Shown here: in pieces, positions 26,536 to 35,814 of the stretch
Numbering within the stretch: position 1 is the first letter of the stretch
How the letters are laid out: each line of letters begins with the position of its first letter
Source: Neobacillus sp. PS3-12
Lineage (GTDB): Bacteria > Bacillota > Bacilli > Bacillales > Cytobacillaceae
DNA length: 64,000 bases
Assembly: GCF_030915385.1 (NCBI RefSeq)
Contig: NZ_CP133268.1
Location: 3,694,001 to 3,758,000, forward strand
Direction: 5' to 3'
Notes under the pieces: generated by a model
What the model saw: the letters and a program-made list of their open reading frames with translations, nothing else
Told to the model about the DNA's origin: nothing
The model's database searches: none
Translations under genes and position numbers: made by a program

Positions 26536-26638
26536 AAAAAGGTCACTCCATTGTCACGATATTGGAATTTTTTCTATCTGAAAAAATTGTAAATTTATGC
26601 TAATTTATATGTAAGTACTCTAAAATGAGGTGGGGATA

Positions 26639-26719
26639 ATGGATATTTCAGTTGTACTAGCCATTGGAAGTCTTTTGATTCTTGCTTATTATACCGTATA
26701 TATGATCGCGAAAGCATAG
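26639..26719 (+). CDS. Single-pass membrane microprotein, 26 residues
   Basis: A short ORF, ATG at 26639 preceded by GAGGTGGGG, ending TAG at 26719. The product is MDISVVLAIGSLLILAYYTV followed by YMIAKA: almost entirely one hydrophobic helix with an acidic N-terminus and a basic C-terminus, which suggests N-out/C-in insertion. It stands alone between two genes on the opposite strand. I do not recognise the family. The good RBS and helix-like composition make it likely real despite its size. Confidence 0.6.
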   Translation: MDISVVLAIGSLLILAYYTVYMIAKA

Positions 26720-26790
26720 CTTTAGAATAAAAGGCTGTGTGAAAGGAAATCAACAGTCAAGTTTAACACAGCAATTTAAAATAAATGATG

Positions 26791-26820
26791 AGAGCCCCTT
26801 CTTTAATGGAAGGGGCTCAG
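26791..26820. terminator. Hairpin terminator
   Basis: GAGCCCCTTC-TTTAATG-GAAGGGGCTC is a perfect 10-bp stem after the SASP gene. The T-run on either strand is modest. Confidence 0.7.
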
Positions 26821-26848
26821 CCATTTTATTCAGTTGAGATTTAAATAA

Positions 26849-27052
26849 TTAACGTTGGAATCCGCCAAGTTGAGATTCAGCCATTGAAACAAGGCGCTTA
26901 GTAATTTCTCCTCCAACAGATCCGTTTGCACGAGAAGTAGTGTCTCCACCTAATTGAACTCCGAATTCTGAAGCAATTTCATACTTCATTTGATCAAGTG
27001 CTTGTTGAACGCCTGGTACTAAAAGTTGATTAGAGTTGTTGTTACTTGCCAT
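26849..27052 (-). CDS. Alpha/beta-type small acid-soluble spore protein
   Basis: The 67-residue protein is a DNA-binding spore protein that coats DNA in the forespore and protects it from UV and heat. Both family signatures are visible: the germination protease region ([11 protein letters not shown], cut within it) and [18 protein letters not shown]. Length and composition match SspA/SspB; its position next to the yhe cluster suggests the sspB counterpart, but paralogues cannot be told apart with certainty. RBS GAGGAG is present, and a forespore-type -10 box lies about 40 bases upstream. Confidence 0.95.
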   Translation of the reverse strand: MASNNNSNQLLVPGVQQALDQMKYEIASEFGVQLGGDTTSRANGSVGGEITKRLVSMAESQLGGFQR

Positions 27053-27402
27053 AATTGAATAACACTCCTCTTTATAATTTTGGGGTTAGTATGGAATTGA
27101 ACCACGTATGGAATAATACACCCATTGCCACCATGGCCTAACCCATATTATCAATGTTTAAAAATAACTTTGATAAATCTTTAATTATGAGAGAAACAAT
27201 TTTTTAAAAGTATGGCTATAGCTCAAAACTCAGGTTGATTTCTTGTGGTGAAACTTTAACTTGCTTTGTAATGTCTATTATGTAACAAACAAAAAGGCTT
27301 ATTCTTTTTTGAACTTGGTAATTTATACCTTAGGATCCGATTTACATACAGGAAAAGGATTAACATAAACTATAATCAATCTTTGAAAAAGGGTGAGAAC
27401 CT
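27053..27402. other. Intergenic region between SASP and zinc-ribbon-like genes
   Basis: A 350-base gap. It holds the SASP leader and promoter near 27087-27120; the remainder is AT-rich and I see no ORF, repeat or RNA gene in it. Confidence 0.5.
27087..27120 (-). promoter_or_regulatory. Forespore (sigma-G-type) promoter of the SASP gene
   Basis: On the minus strand CATACTA (27087-27093) equals the sigma-G -10 consensus. TGTATT at 27115-27120 is a possible -35, although the spacer of about 21 is longer than usual. Confidence 0.5.
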
Positions 27403-27645
27403 ATGTCAATATGTCCATTATGTAACGGTCTAAGAGCAATTAAGATTATATGTGAGCGTTGTGGGAATGAAATGAATGATCGTGGAAAAGTAATGGATTA
27501 TTACGATGATTATAGTCCTTATATGGATATTGATCTAATGAAAATGGAGGATGGATACCCTGATTCATATTCCCAGCATCAGTGTCCCCACTTATATAGC
27601 TGTTTAAACTGTTTAAAGGATGAAATTATTTTAATAAAAGAATAA
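27403..27645 (+). CDS. Small cysteine-rich, zinc-ribbon-like protein
   Basis: An 80-residue protein with CPLC (residues 4-7), CERC (18-21) and a C-terminal CPHLYSCLNC (61-70). The first two pairs have the spacing of a zinc ribbon; the last supplies further possible ligands. The middle is acidic and tyrosine-rich (DYYDDYSPYMDIDLM). No name can be given with certainty; it looks like a small Bacillus-specific metal-binding protein. RBS AAGGGTGAG precedes the ATG. It converges on msmX across a shared terminator. Confidence 0.7.
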   Translation: MSICPLCNGLRAIKIICERCGNEMNDRGKVMDYYDDYSPYMDIDLMKMEDGYPDSYSQHQCPHLYSCLNCLKDEIILIKE

Positions 27646-27671
27646 CCTCGTTTCGTGACGAGGTTATTCCT
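27644..27671. terminator. Bidirectional terminator
   Basis: AATAACCTCG and CGAGGTTATT form a perfect 10-bp stem around TTTCGTGA between converging genes. Confidence 0.85.
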
Positions 27672-27683
27672 ACCGTGAATAGA

Positions 27684-28796
27684 TTATTTTTCGTTAGCTG
27701 GGCGAATTCGAAATTCTGTTTCAGGATCAAAGAAATGCGACTTATTCATATCAAAAGCAAGGGCGAGTATTTCACCAGGGTTAATATGTGTGCGGGCATC
27801 CAGGCGAGCGACAAAATCTTGGCCGTCAACACTTGAATAAACCATTGTTTCTGCACCTAATAATTCAGAAACATCAACCTTAGCTGAAATTTTTGTACCT
27901 TCAGATGACTCAATAAAGATTGGCTCATCATGAATGTCTTCTGGACGTACACCCATTACGATTTCTTTTCCAACGTAACCTTGATCACGAAGGTATTTCA
28001 TTTTTCCTTCAGGAACTGCAATGGAGACATTTCCAATTGTAAATTTGCCATCAGCAAGTTTTCCTTTAAAGAAGTTCATAGCTGGTGAACCAATAAAGCC
28101 GCCAACAAAGATATTTTCAGGTTTTTCATAAACTTCTTTAGGAGCACCAATTTGCTGAATGATTCCGTCCTTCATAACGACAAGGCGGGTGGCCATTGTC
28201 ATTGCTTCCGTTTGGTCATGTGTTACGTAAATGGTCGTTGTTTGCAGTCGACGATGAAGTTTGGCAATTTCTGCACGCATCGCTACACGAAGTTTTGCGT
28301 CAAGATTGGAAAGCGGTTCATCCATTAAGAATACCTTTGCATCTCGGACAATGGCACGTCCTAATGCAACACGCTGCCGCTGTCCGCCTGATAATGCTTT
28401 TGGCTTACGGCTTAGGTAAGCCTCAAGGCCAAGGATTTTTGCTGCTTCTTTTACCCGACGATCAATTTCATCCTTTGGAAACTTGCGAAGCTTAAGTCCA
28501 AATGCCATGTTATCGTAGACAGTCATATGTGGATAGAGAGCATAGTTCTGGAAAACCATTGCGATATCGCGATCTTTAGGTGCAACATCGTTGACCCTTT
28601 TTCCATCAATAAAAAAATCACCTTTAGAGATATCTTCAAGTCCTGCAATCATCCGTAATGTCGTTGATTTTCCACAGCCAGAAGGTCCGACAAACACGAT
28701 GAATTCTTTATCCTCAATATGCAAGTTAAAATCTTCTACAGCAGTTACTTTGTTATCATAGATTTTATAAATATGTTCCAGTGCCAATTCTGCCAT
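27684..28796 (-). CDS. msmX: MsmX-type multi-sugar ABC transporter ATPase
   Basis: A 370-residue ATP-binding subunit of CUT1 sugar importers. Walker A is GPSGCGKST (about 38-46), the Q loop [10 protein letters not shown], the signature LSGGQRQR, Walker [13 protein letters not shown] and the switch THDQ; the C-terminal 130 residues form the TOBE/OB regulatory domain. In B. subtilis MsmX is shared by several importers for maltodextrin, arabinan and galactan oligosaccharides, which fits its isolated position without permease genes. The start at 28796 is preferred since the GGAGG eight bases before it overlaps the upstream ATG at 28811. A cre-like site lies upstream. Confidence 0.93.
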   Translation of the reverse strand: MAELALEHIYKIYDNKVTAVEDFNLHIEDKEFIVFVGPSGCGKSTTLRMIAGLEDISKGDFFIDGKRVNDVAPKDRDIAMVFQNYALYPHMTVYDNMAFGLKLRKFPKDEIDRRVKEAAKILGLEAYLSRKPKALSGGQRQRVALGRAIVRDAKVFLMDEPLSNLDAKLRVAMRAEIAKLHRRLQTTTIYVTHDQTEAMTMATRLVVMKDGIIQQIGAPKEVYEKPENIFVGGFIGSPAMNFFKGKLADGKFTIGNVSIAVPEGKMKYLRDQGYVGKEIVMGVRPEDIHDEPIFIESSEGTKISAKVDVSELLGAETMVYSSVDGQDFVARLDARTHINPGEILALAFDMNKSHFFDPETEFRIRPANEK

Positions 28797-28842
28797 TTTT
28801 GCTGCCTCCATTACGTTTATTTATTAGTTTAAGTTTATCAGT

Positions 28843-28857
28843 TGAAAGCGTTTTACA
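28843..28857 (-). promoter_or_regulatory. cre-like (CcpA) site before msmX
   Basis: TGAAAGCGTTTTACA differs from the catabolite-responsive consensus (TGWAANCGNTNWCA) by one extra base near the end. It lies about 50 bases before the msmX start and suggests carbon control. Confidence 0.45.
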
Positions 28858-28905
28858 ATATGGACAGAGTGCACAAATATTCCAGTCCCATTTTTGGGCA
28901 CATTG

Positions 28906-29841
28906 TTAATGAGAATCCTCTAATTCGAATATCAGACAAGCTAAAAAAACAGTAAAGGCACTGTAAAAATCCTTCAATTGAATTCCTGTTTTATCAGTGA
29001 ATTTATCAATACGATATTGCAGCGTATTTCGATGAACATATAACTTCTTAGCTGTTAAACTGGCATTTAAATTATTTTCAAGGAACGATTTAATCGTAGC
29101 AAATATTTCGCTGTCTTCCTGAAATACATCAGCAAAAGTTTTGGATAACTTTTGTTTGACTTGATCTGGGATATAATGAGCTGCAAAAAAAGGAAATACT
29201 CGTTCAAAAGAAAATACGGTTCCTGTTCCAAGGAGGTTTTGAGCGAATATAAAAAATTCTTTTTCCTCTTGAAAGACCTTAGATAAATGATTATTAAAAA
29301 GGTATTGTTTGCCATAGTAAAAGGTTACTTTTAAAAAAAAGTCGCTTTCTAACGTTTGAACTAATGAAATAAACTCCTTTTCTGTCAGAGAAATGGATTT
29401 TCGCTGAGATTTTTCAATAACAATTCCGTTGTTGGCACTTTCCCAAATAATCAGCACATCATCTGAAAAAAAGCCCCTTAAGGCTGATTCAAATTCTACT
29501 GTTTCGACCTGTTTACCATTTAGTTGGAATTGGATCATCCGAATGTTTGCCCCGGGTCCATCCACAGGTGGCATCCCATTCAAAAATAAAAAATCGTACC
29601 AAACTAATTCCTGTGGGGACAATGGGGTAGATTCCATCCTGTTGGAATAAGGTTCATAATATTCGTAGATTGTTTTTAGCAGTTCTAATTCCCGTTCACT
29701 TAAATCAGTTTTTGGAATACCGATCCACTGATTATTAGCTCGGTCACAGAAAAAAGCTAAATGCGATTGGGATAAAGCTTGTGATGGTTTGTCTTGAAAA
29801 ACAACAGCGTTGGGAAACAAAGTAAGTAATTTTGTCAACAT
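28906..29841 (-). CDS. PucR/CdaR-type transcriptional regulator
   Basis: A 311-residue protein whose C-terminal 60 residues form the helix-turn-helix typical of PucR/CdaR regulators (LENNLNASLTAKKLYVHRNT, LQYRIDKFTDKTGI). The N-terminal 240 residues are a sensory region I cannot assign. Such regulators usually act as activators of catabolic genes, often adjacent ones; here msmX lies immediately downstream in the same direction, so a role in sugar use is possible but unproven. The start at 29841 was chosen over 29847 because GGAG is only two bases from the latter. Confidence 0.78.
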   Translation of the reverse strand: MLTKLLTLFPNAVVFQDKPSQALSQSHLAFFCDRANNQWIGIPKTDLSERELELLKTIYEYYEPYSNRMESTPLSPQELVWYDFLFLNGMPPVDGPGANIRMIQFQLNGKQVETVEFESALRGFFSDDVLIIWESANNGIVIEKSQRKSISLTEKEFISLVQTLESDFFLKVTFYYGKQYLFNNHLSKVFQEEKEFFIFAQNLLGTGTVFSFERVFPFFAAHYIPDQVKQKLSKTFADVFQEDSEIFATIKSFLENNLNASLTAKKLYVHRNTLQYRIDKFTDKTGIQLKDFYSAFTVFLACLIFELEDSH

Positions 29842-29892
29842 AAACATTTCTCCATAAACAATTATTCCTTATATTATAGCAAAAAAGAATAA

Positions 29893-29935
29893 AAAAAGCT
29901 GAACCATCGAAGGTTTTACACCTTACTGGTTCAGC
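29893..29935 (-). terminator. Intrinsic terminator of the 62-residue gene
   Basis: On the minus strand GGCTGAACCA and TGGTTCAGC pair around a long loop with its own small stem, followed by TTTTTTT. Confidence 0.82.
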
Positions 29936-29952
29936 CAATTCGTAAACGAATT

Positions 29953-30141
29953 TTAATCCAGTTTTTTTGGAGGAAGCTCCGCATGGAAATCATGTGCTTC
30001 TTCAATATTTTTTGCGCCCTCACGATTATGAACAGAACCTCCGGATAAGCCTTCATTCATCATTCTGTCGATATCCATAAAGGCTTTATCCCTGCCTTCG
30101 TATAATGAATCATTTAGGATCTTTGCCTTGTTCTTCTCCAT
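29953..30141 (-). CDS. Small hydrophilic protein behind the YheCD cluster
   Basis: A 62-residue charged protein (EGRDKAFMDIDRMMNEGL; GGSVHNREGAKNIEEAHDF) with no membrane segment or cysteine. Its start is 30 bases after the last YheCD gene, with a good AAGGAG site, so it is probably the last cistron of that operon and may be made during sporulation. The size and Gly/Asn/Glu content recall minor spore proteins but I do not recognise a family. Its own terminator follows. Confidence 0.7.
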   Translation of the reverse strand: MEKNKAKILNDSLYEGRDKAFMDIDRMMNEGLSGGSVHNREGAKNIEEAHDFHAELPPKKLD

Positions 30142-30170
30142 CCTGCCACTCCTTTTCTCCTGATTTAAAT

Positions 30171-31382
30171 TTATTCTGTGGTATTTGCTTGTTTTTCATG
30201 CGCAGGAGGAAAATTCGTGAGTTGAAAGAATAATTTGCAGAGCTGTTCAATTTTCTTTTGCTCTATTTCGGCTTCATCAAAACTCATTGGTTTTGAGTTT
30301 ACTTCATAGATAAAATAATCTCCGTTTGTACTAATCCCAGCATCAATGGAAAACTCCCCGAAAAAACCATACTTACTCGTTAATGAATCCCCAATTATAT
30401 TGACTGCACGATCAATAAACCGATCTAGTTCATCCGTATGAAAAAGCTGATAGGGGAGCAACTTGCCTCCATTTGGGATGTGTGTGGTGATGTCCTGAAT
30501 ACCTGCTTGCCTGACTCCCACTCCTGTGACGATATATCGATCTTTCCCGGCATGTGCTAAAATCCTGAAATCAAATTTTTTTCCTTCATGCATTAAGGAT
30601 TGTACTTCTTCTTGGACAAGGTATTGTTTACTAAGAAGATCATTCTCCCACTGCTTCCAAAAGTCTGCAAATGCAGGATATGTTTCTTTTGTTTTCATAC
30701 CTTCTATACGTATCTGTGGGTCAAGAAAAGAAAGACGTAAAATACCTTTTCCTTTTGCTGATTGAGAAGGTTTTAAATAAACAGATGGATATAGTTGTAA
30801 GAAGTAATAAAAAGTCTGTGGATCAGTGATAAGCTCTGTTTTAGGTATGGAGTGTTTTAGATCTTGGTTATTCTGCAAAACCTTATAAAGTTCAAATTTA
30901 TGAAGAAAACAGGGATTAAAAAATGGAATTTTTTTTAGTTTTAAAATCGAAAAAAACGTTTGATATCGGTCTTCTTCTTCCACTTTTCGAAACGGAATCC
31001 GATTATAGACAATATCAGGGTAAGGTGCTTTTATTTTTTTCCATTGCTGTTGATCAGGTAAATACATGTACCCACTGATAAAATCTTTATGAGCATCATC
31101 AGGGGTAAAAATGTAGCTGATCCCGCCTTGCAAAAGTATTTGTTTTTGCAGCTTGATAAACAAAGCACTATTACCCGCTATTGTTCCATCTGCTTTTCTT
31201 GCTGTAATGATACCAATGAACGGACCCGCATGTTGGTTTTCTAAATTTACATGAAAGGCCGAAGAAGAATCGCTTATCGTCTCTTGAAAGGGAAGAGACC
31301 TGTTATCCCCGCCAAAAGTTACATCTCGTTTCATACTCGTATGGTACCAAGATCCATCGGCATCGTTATAGAAGAGCTTCAT
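30171..31382 (-). CDS. YheC/YheD family ATP-grasp protein, fourth copy
   Basis: A 403-residue member of the spore coat-associated YheC/YheD family, with an N-terminal beta domain (about 1-115) and an ATP-grasp-like domain (about 130-385). Visible family blocks are PDIVYNRIPFR, FLHKFELYKVL, YLKPSQSAKGKGILRL, DFRILAHAGKD, VRQAGIQDITTHIPNGGKLL and FGEFSIDAGISTNGDYFIYE with the closing VNSKPM. Its ATG overlaps the stop of the preceding gene (ATGA), so translation is coupled. The family is conserved in spore formers; the reaction catalysed is not established. Four such genes in a row are more than the two of B. subtilis. Confidence 0.88.
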   Translation of the reverse strand: MKLFYNDADGSWYHTSMKRDVTFGGDNRSLPFQETISDSSSAFHVNLENQHAGPFIGIITARKADGTIAGNSALFIKLQKQILLQGGISYIFTPDDAHKDFISGYMYLPDQQQWKKIKAPYPDIVYNRIPFRKVEEEDRYQTFFSILKLKKIPFFNPCFLHKFELYKVLQNNQDLKHSIPKTELITDPQTFYYFLQLYPSVYLKPSQSAKGKGILRLSFLDPQIRIEGMKTKETYPAFADFWKQWENDLLSKQYLVQEEVQSLMHEGKKFDFRILAHAGKDRYIVTGVGVRQAGIQDITTHIPNGGKLLPYQLFHTDELDRFIDRAVNIIGDSLTSKYGFFGEFSIDAGISTNGDYFIYEVNSKPMSFDEAEIEQKKIEQLCKLFFQLTNFPPAHEKQANTTE

Positions 31383-32744
31383 TTAAATAATTCCTCAGGG
31401 TACATAATCGACTGTTCTGTAAGAAAAATCGCAAAAGCCATTGACAGTTTTCGAGTTAATAGATCGAATTCCTTCAATTCAGGATGCTTAAAAATGGATC
31501 TTCCTGGTTTAGAGTTTGCTTCAAACAGCCAGATATCACCGTTTCGGTCGATCCCTAAATCAAAGCCAATTTCGCCGATAACCCCTTCCATATTTTTTTC
31601 TAATGCTTTACTAAGATCAAGTGCAGCTGCATTAAGTTTTTCTTTATATTGCGCACTTTCCTCGTTGGAGAAAATCTCTTCAACTGTTTTGATTTCGCCG
31701 CCGCTGCGAATATGTGTTGTCACACTGCCAGCCCCTGGCAATTTTTGCAGCGATTGCTGTTACTTTCCATTCGCCTTTGTCATCTTTATTGGTATGAACT
31801 CGAAAATCCATAATGCGCTGATCATATCGTAGTAAATGGATTCCCTGTTGAACGATGATTTTATCTAATTTGTGTTTGGAAAAGACAGTCTTGAATAAGT
31901 TCTCAAGACTTGTGAATTTGCGGAGTCGATTAACGCTTTCAACATCTCTATATCGGCAAAAATAATCATTATTGTGTTTATCGAAAATAATTTGGTGAAC
32001 CCCGAGACCAAGACTGCCATTAATCGGCTTTAAAATGGTGTGGCCATAATCGGACAACATTCGTTCGATTAATGAAAAAGAGGAAAATGGGTGCGTCTCG
32101 GGCAAATACCTTGTTACTGCTGGTTCTTGCAGCAATCTTTCATAGATATCAAGCTTATTGAAAAAACCTGGGTTGTACCATGGTATTAAATAATCTTTTT
32201 GCAGGCGTTCTTTTACTGTTATTAAGGAAGGATTACGCTCACTTTTTCGATTGGGAAGCCGATCATAGATGACATTTGGGAATGGAACATCAAACACCTT
32301 CCATTCATTTTCGTGATAGAAAAAACCTCTTATAAGTCCCTGTTCCCAATCAATATGCTGCTCACCAAAAACAAATGGGAGGACTCCCACTGTTCTTTTT
32401 ACCGAAAGTAGTTTTGAGAAAAATCTAGAACGTTCTCCGATTGGCCGAAAGGGAAAAGTGGTAAACCCTGAAGTAAAAATCCCAATTAATGGTCCAATAT
32501 ACATGGTTTGGTTTTCAAAAAATAAATGTAAAGGAAAATTGAAATTAGGAAAATGGATAACCTCGCTAATCTTTTTACTAATGGTAATCCGAGACTTTCC
32601 TTCTGGAATGCTGATAAATTCTACCTCCATTGACTTGGAACCAAACGCAATCCTTTTTAATGAACGGCCTTCAATGAGATGTGACGGACAAGCAACAACT
32701 AATCGATCGTCTTTGGTAACTTCAATGAGATAACGTTTTCGCAT
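31379..32744 (-). pseudogene. YheD-like ATP-grasp gene with a frameshift near 31740
   Basis: The first frame (32744 to about 31745) gives a normal YheD-like N-terminus and most of the ATP-grasp domain (PNVIYDRLPNRKSE; YLPETHPFS; ILKPINGSLGLGVHQI; DFRVHTNKDDKGEWKVTAI). It then runs into a stop after ARGWQCDN. The neighbouring frame supplies the missing end (GAGSVTTHIRSGGEIKTVEE ... LFEANSKPGRS) to 31379. Removing a single base, for example one A from the AAAAA run before TTGCC, would give a complete protein of about 454 residues. GAAAGGAAGG before ATG 32744 fixes the start. It overlaps its upstream neighbour by 23 bases. Confidence 0.87.
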
Positions 32745-33825
32745 AAAAGACCTTCCTTTCATTAACATCGGATTCGGTTCTAAGCTTCCCATAAAGTAGT
32801 GGTGCTAAGTATAACGTTTCTGCTAATTCTGGTTTCGTACTTAAGACCACTTTTCTCCCAGGCTTTGAATTTACATCAAGGATCCATAGGGAGCCATTTT
32901 TCGCTAAACCAATATCAAGGCCGATCTCAAATAAAGGCATAAACATTTTTTCTAATACATCAGTCAAGTTCGTTATAATGTAGTTAAGTTCATTGAATAA
33001 AAAATCTTTTGTTTGAGCAGTTAGGGTTAAAACCCAAGAATCAAAATCACTGACAGTTCCTCCTGCACTTAAATTGGATAAAAGCCCGCCAGTTGTGCCT
33101 GTTCGAATTCCTTTTCCACGATCTGTCCATTTACCGGTTTCATTTTTTTGTAGTAATATTCTGATATCGAAAGGCTGCAATTCATTATTTGATAATTCTA
33201 GATACGGTTGAACTAGATATTTCCGCTGCTTGATCAGAAGCTTTAACCATTGCAGCAATTTTTTTTCGTTTGGAAAGATGCGTGATATGATCTGTTTTTG
33301 TTTTTCCGTTTTGACATGATAATTTTTTTGTTGTTTTTTTAAATAATAAATGCCATAGCCTTGGGAACCATTAATGGGTTTAAGAATAAGTTTTTTATGT
33401 TTTTCTAATTCCGATAGCACAATCCCTTCATTGGTGACCAATTGGGAAACCGGCAAATAAGGAGATAAGATTGAAGTTTTTAGTGATTCGTAGAGTTCAA
33501 GTTTATTTGGTAACCCATACCCGAGGAATGTAATGTCATCCCTGCTTTTAAGCCAAGAGACAATTGGCATACATTGCTTTGAGTGTTCATCTTCACCGTA
33601 AAAACAGCGGTCATAAAGGAGAGCTGGAAGCGGACGTTCATCTTCTTCCCATATACCTTTGCCAGGATGATATTTTTTTCCCTTTACCATGTGTGTAATT
33701 GGGTTAATATTCGAAGGGAGAAAACGAAAACATTCCATCCCATAGGCATCAGCGCGCTTTGCTATTTCGGTTATATACCCATGTTCACTTTCCATGTTCA
33801 GGGACATAATCCCAAATGTAATCAT
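32722..33825 (-). CDS. yheC: YheC-like spore coat-associated ATP-grasp protein
   Basis: A 367-residue protein, shorter than its neighbours because it lacks their N-terminal beta domain: it starts directly with MITFGIMSLNMESEHGYITE, a pattern of B. subtilis YheC. The ATP-grasp-like domain shows LPALLYDRCFYG, ILKPINGSQGYGIYYL, PFDIRILLQKNETGKW, GGLLSNLSAGGTV and LFEIGLDIGLAKNGSLWILD with VNSKPGR. The protein is linked to the spore coat in the literature, with no proven reaction. Start 33825 lies 9 bases after GGAGG and four bases past the stop of the upstream gene, so it is in the same operon. Confidence 0.88.
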   Translation of the reverse strand: MITFGIMSLNMESEHGYITEIAKRADAYGMECFRFLPSNINPITHMVKGKKYHPGKGIWEEDERPLPALLYDRCFYGEDEHSKQCMPIVSWLKSRDDITFLGYGLPNKLELYESLKTSILSPYLPVSQLVTNEGIVLSELEKHKKLILKPINGSQGYGIYYLKKQQKNYHVKTEKQKQIISRIFPNEKKLLQWLKLLIKQRKYLVQPYLELSNNELQPFDIRILLQKNETGKWTDRGKGIRTGTTGGLLSNLSAGGTVSDFDSWVLTLTAQTKDFLFNELNYIITNLTDVLEKMFMPLFEIGLDIGLAKNGSLWILDVNSKPGRKVVLSTKPELAETLYLAPLLYGKLRTESDVNERKVFYAKTLSH

Positions 33826-33829
33826 AGGA

Positions 33830-35218
33830 TCATTCCTCCATTTCCAATACCCCATCAAGAGCCAGTTTCGTGCAAAATTGAATAATGGCCTTTGCTGAAG
33901 GTCTAATTTTTGTCAGGCTGTCTTCGAAGTTTTTCGAGGGTTTTGAATTAACCTCAATAATCCAAGGCATGCCTGAATTGTCGATGCCAATATCTATTCC
34001 AAGTTCTCCGGTAATACCATTTGTATTACGACTGATAATTTCGGCTGCATGAATGGCAAGTTCTTTCATCAGGGCAATTAATTGAACTGCTGTATCCTTT
34101 TTGAAAAATGAAGTAAGTACTACCAAGGGCTTCATTATTTTTCCACCCTTTGCAAGGTTGGAGACAAATTGCTGTTCCGCAGAAATACGTGCCACAAGAG
34201 AAGTTACGTCCCATAAGTTTCGTTGATTTTTATGAACAAGTATGCGAAAGTCCATCGTTTTATCCACAAAATTGATGAGTGGAATTCCTTGCTGGATAAT
34301 ATAAATTCTATTATGAAGATAAGGTTTTAATCGATAAAACACATCGTTTTTAAAATATTCCTTGATTGGATGATTTTGTTGGGGAGTCTTGGAGGTCTGA
34401 ATAATAATGTGTTCGTCCTCTTTCACTAACTTCATAATGTTTCGCCCTTGACTGCCATGTACAGGTTTAATAAAAATAGATTCGTATTGTTCGATAAACT
34501 CATAAAAATTTTCCTGAGAAAGTAAGCGGGTCTCAGGCATAAAAGGGTGAATACTGTCTTCCTGCATTAATTGCTGATACACTTCCCATTTAGACAAAAA
34601 ACGATCATTAAACATCGGAATGGAAAATTGTTCAAGGACATTCCTAAAGGTTGTAAATAATCGTGTTTGTTCACTTCGTCGGGAGTGGATGCGATTATAA
34701 ACGACATCAGGAAGAGGAAGATTTGCGGAAACCCATTTATTATCATCAAAATAATACCCATTCACACTTTCGGCTGAAAAATCCTGATAATGAAAAACAT
34801 AAAAAAATCCGCCAGCGTTCGTTACGAACTGATTCAGTTCTTTGCAGAAGGTGTGAATCGAGCCAAAATTCGGTTCTTGATCTTCATGAATAGCTGGAAT
34901 CTCGGTGACCAATCCAATAATTGGTCCGATGTATAGCATTTCGGTTGCTTGAATATACTTAACCAAAAATTTGTGATGCTGAAAAACTCTTGATAATTCG
35001 TTTAGGAACTTTTCGTTGAGATGAATTTCATCGTGGGGCACATTTGCAATCTCAGTAACTTTTACTTTTGATATTCTTTTTCCAAAACAAACGTGTAATT
35101 TTTGTTTTGGATTTATCCCTAAACGTTTGATTAAACGATTGGACATACAAATTTGTCTCTCAGAAATGTCTTCTATCCCAATGGGAACGAGTTTAATTGA
35201 GGCCAAATTATCTGACAT
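33830..35218 (-). CDS. yheD: YheD-like spore coat-associated ATP-grasp protein
   Basis: A 462-residue protein and the first gene of a five-cistron minus-strand operon. An N-terminal beta domain (about 1-110; NRLIKRLGINPKQKLHVCFG) is followed by an ATP-grasp-like domain with PDVVYNRIHSRRSE, FIKPVHGSQGRNIMKL, DFRILVHKNQRNLW, SNLAKGGKIMKPL and GELGIDIGIDNSGMPWIIE with VNSKPSK. In B. subtilis YheD forms rings around the forespore during coat assembly. The start at 35218 is preferred because GAGGGAGTGG precedes it; a longer reading from 35263 has none. A CATACGATA mother-cell-type -10 box lies about 60 bases upstream. Confidence 0.9.
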   Translation of the reverse strand: MSDNLASIKLVPIGIEDISERQICMSNRLIKRLGINPKQKLHVCFGKRISKVKVTEIANVPHDEIHLNEKFLNELSRVFQHHKFLVKYIQATEMLYIGPIIGLVTEIPAIHEDQEPNFGSIHTFCKELNQFVTNAGGFFYVFHYQDFSAESVNGYYFDDNKWVSANLPLPDVVYNRIHSRRSEQTRLFTTFRNVLEQFSIPMFNDRFLSKWEVYQQLMQEDSIHPFMPETRLLSQENFYEFIEQYESIFIKPVHGSQGRNIMKLVKEDEHIIIQTSKTPQQNHPIKEYFKNDVFYRLKPYLHNRIYIIQQGIPLINFVDKTMDFRILVHKNQRNLWDVTSLVARISAEQQFVSNLAKGGKIMKPLVVLTSFFKKDTAVQLIALMKELAIHAAEIISRNTNGITGELGIDIGIDNSGMPWIIEVNSKPSKNFEDSLTKIRPSAKAIIQFCTKLALDGVLEMEE

Positions 35219-35275
35219 AACCACTCCCTCATTTTCTTGGCTAATATGAATATAAATAGGCATTTGCTGGTATAG

Positions 35276-35284
35276 TATCGTATG
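35276..35284 (-). promoter_or_regulatory. Possible mother-cell (sigma-E/K) -10 element of the yheDC operon
   Basis: CATACGATA on the minus strand fits CATANNNTA. C/A-rich sequence 16-20 bases upstream could serve as the loosely defined -35. Confidence 0.4.
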
Positions 35285-35409
35285 TCAAGGGATGGGTGGG
35301 TGTGAGTACAGTTAACGAAATCTAGGCAATCGAGAACCTTCTCGCAATTGTGCGCATAGTTTGGTATAGTCTAATGGTATTGTATTGTTATTTTAAAGGA
35401 GTGGTAAGA

Positions 35410-35763
35410 ATGGCAGTAAATTTAAATGATGCCGCTTATGAACTTGAGAAAGTGCTTCGTCAAACGGATGAGTATAAACAATTGGCACAAGCCTATGCGG
35501 AAGTAAATGCAGACCCTACTACAAAAGGTATGTTTGATAATTTCCGTCAAATTCAAATGAACTTACAGCAAAAACAAATGATGGGGCAAGAGATTACCCA
35601 ACAAGAAGTGGAACAGGCACAAAAAACAGTCGCACTTGTACAGCAGAATCCAAAAATCTCAAAACTAATGCAAGCGGAACAACGAATGGGCATGGTCATC
35701 GGAGAATTAAACAAAGTAATCATGAAACCGCTAGAAGACCTATACGGAGTTCCTCAATTTTAA
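35410..35763 (+). CDS. yheA: YheA, YlbF/YmcA-family protein
   Basis: A 117-residue helical protein with the length and sequence of B. subtilis YheA (NLNDAAYELEKVLRQTDEYK; NADPTTKGMFDNFRQIQMNL; KPLEDLYGVPQF at the end). It belongs to the YlbF/YmcA family, members of which influence competence, biofilm formation and RNase Y, but YheA itself has no defined role that I know of. AAAGGAGTGG fixes the start at 35410. It is divergent from the yheD operon and closed by a very strong terminator. Confidence 0.92.
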   Translation: MAVNLNDAAYELEKVLRQTDEYKQLAQAYAEVNADPTTKGMFDNFRQIQMNLQQKQMMGQEITQQEVEQAQKTVALVQQNPKISKLMQAEQRMGMVIGELNKVIMKPLEDLYGVPQF

Positions 35764-35765
35764 GA

Positions 35766-35814
35766 AATAAAAGAAGCTTTCGGCAACATGGCCGAAAGCT
35801 TCTTTTATTTCTTA
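35766..35814 (+). terminator. Strong intrinsic terminator of yheA
   Basis: AAATAAAAGAAGCTTTCGGC and its complement form a stem of about 20 bp with a short loop, ending in TTTTATTTCTT. Confidence 0.92.
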
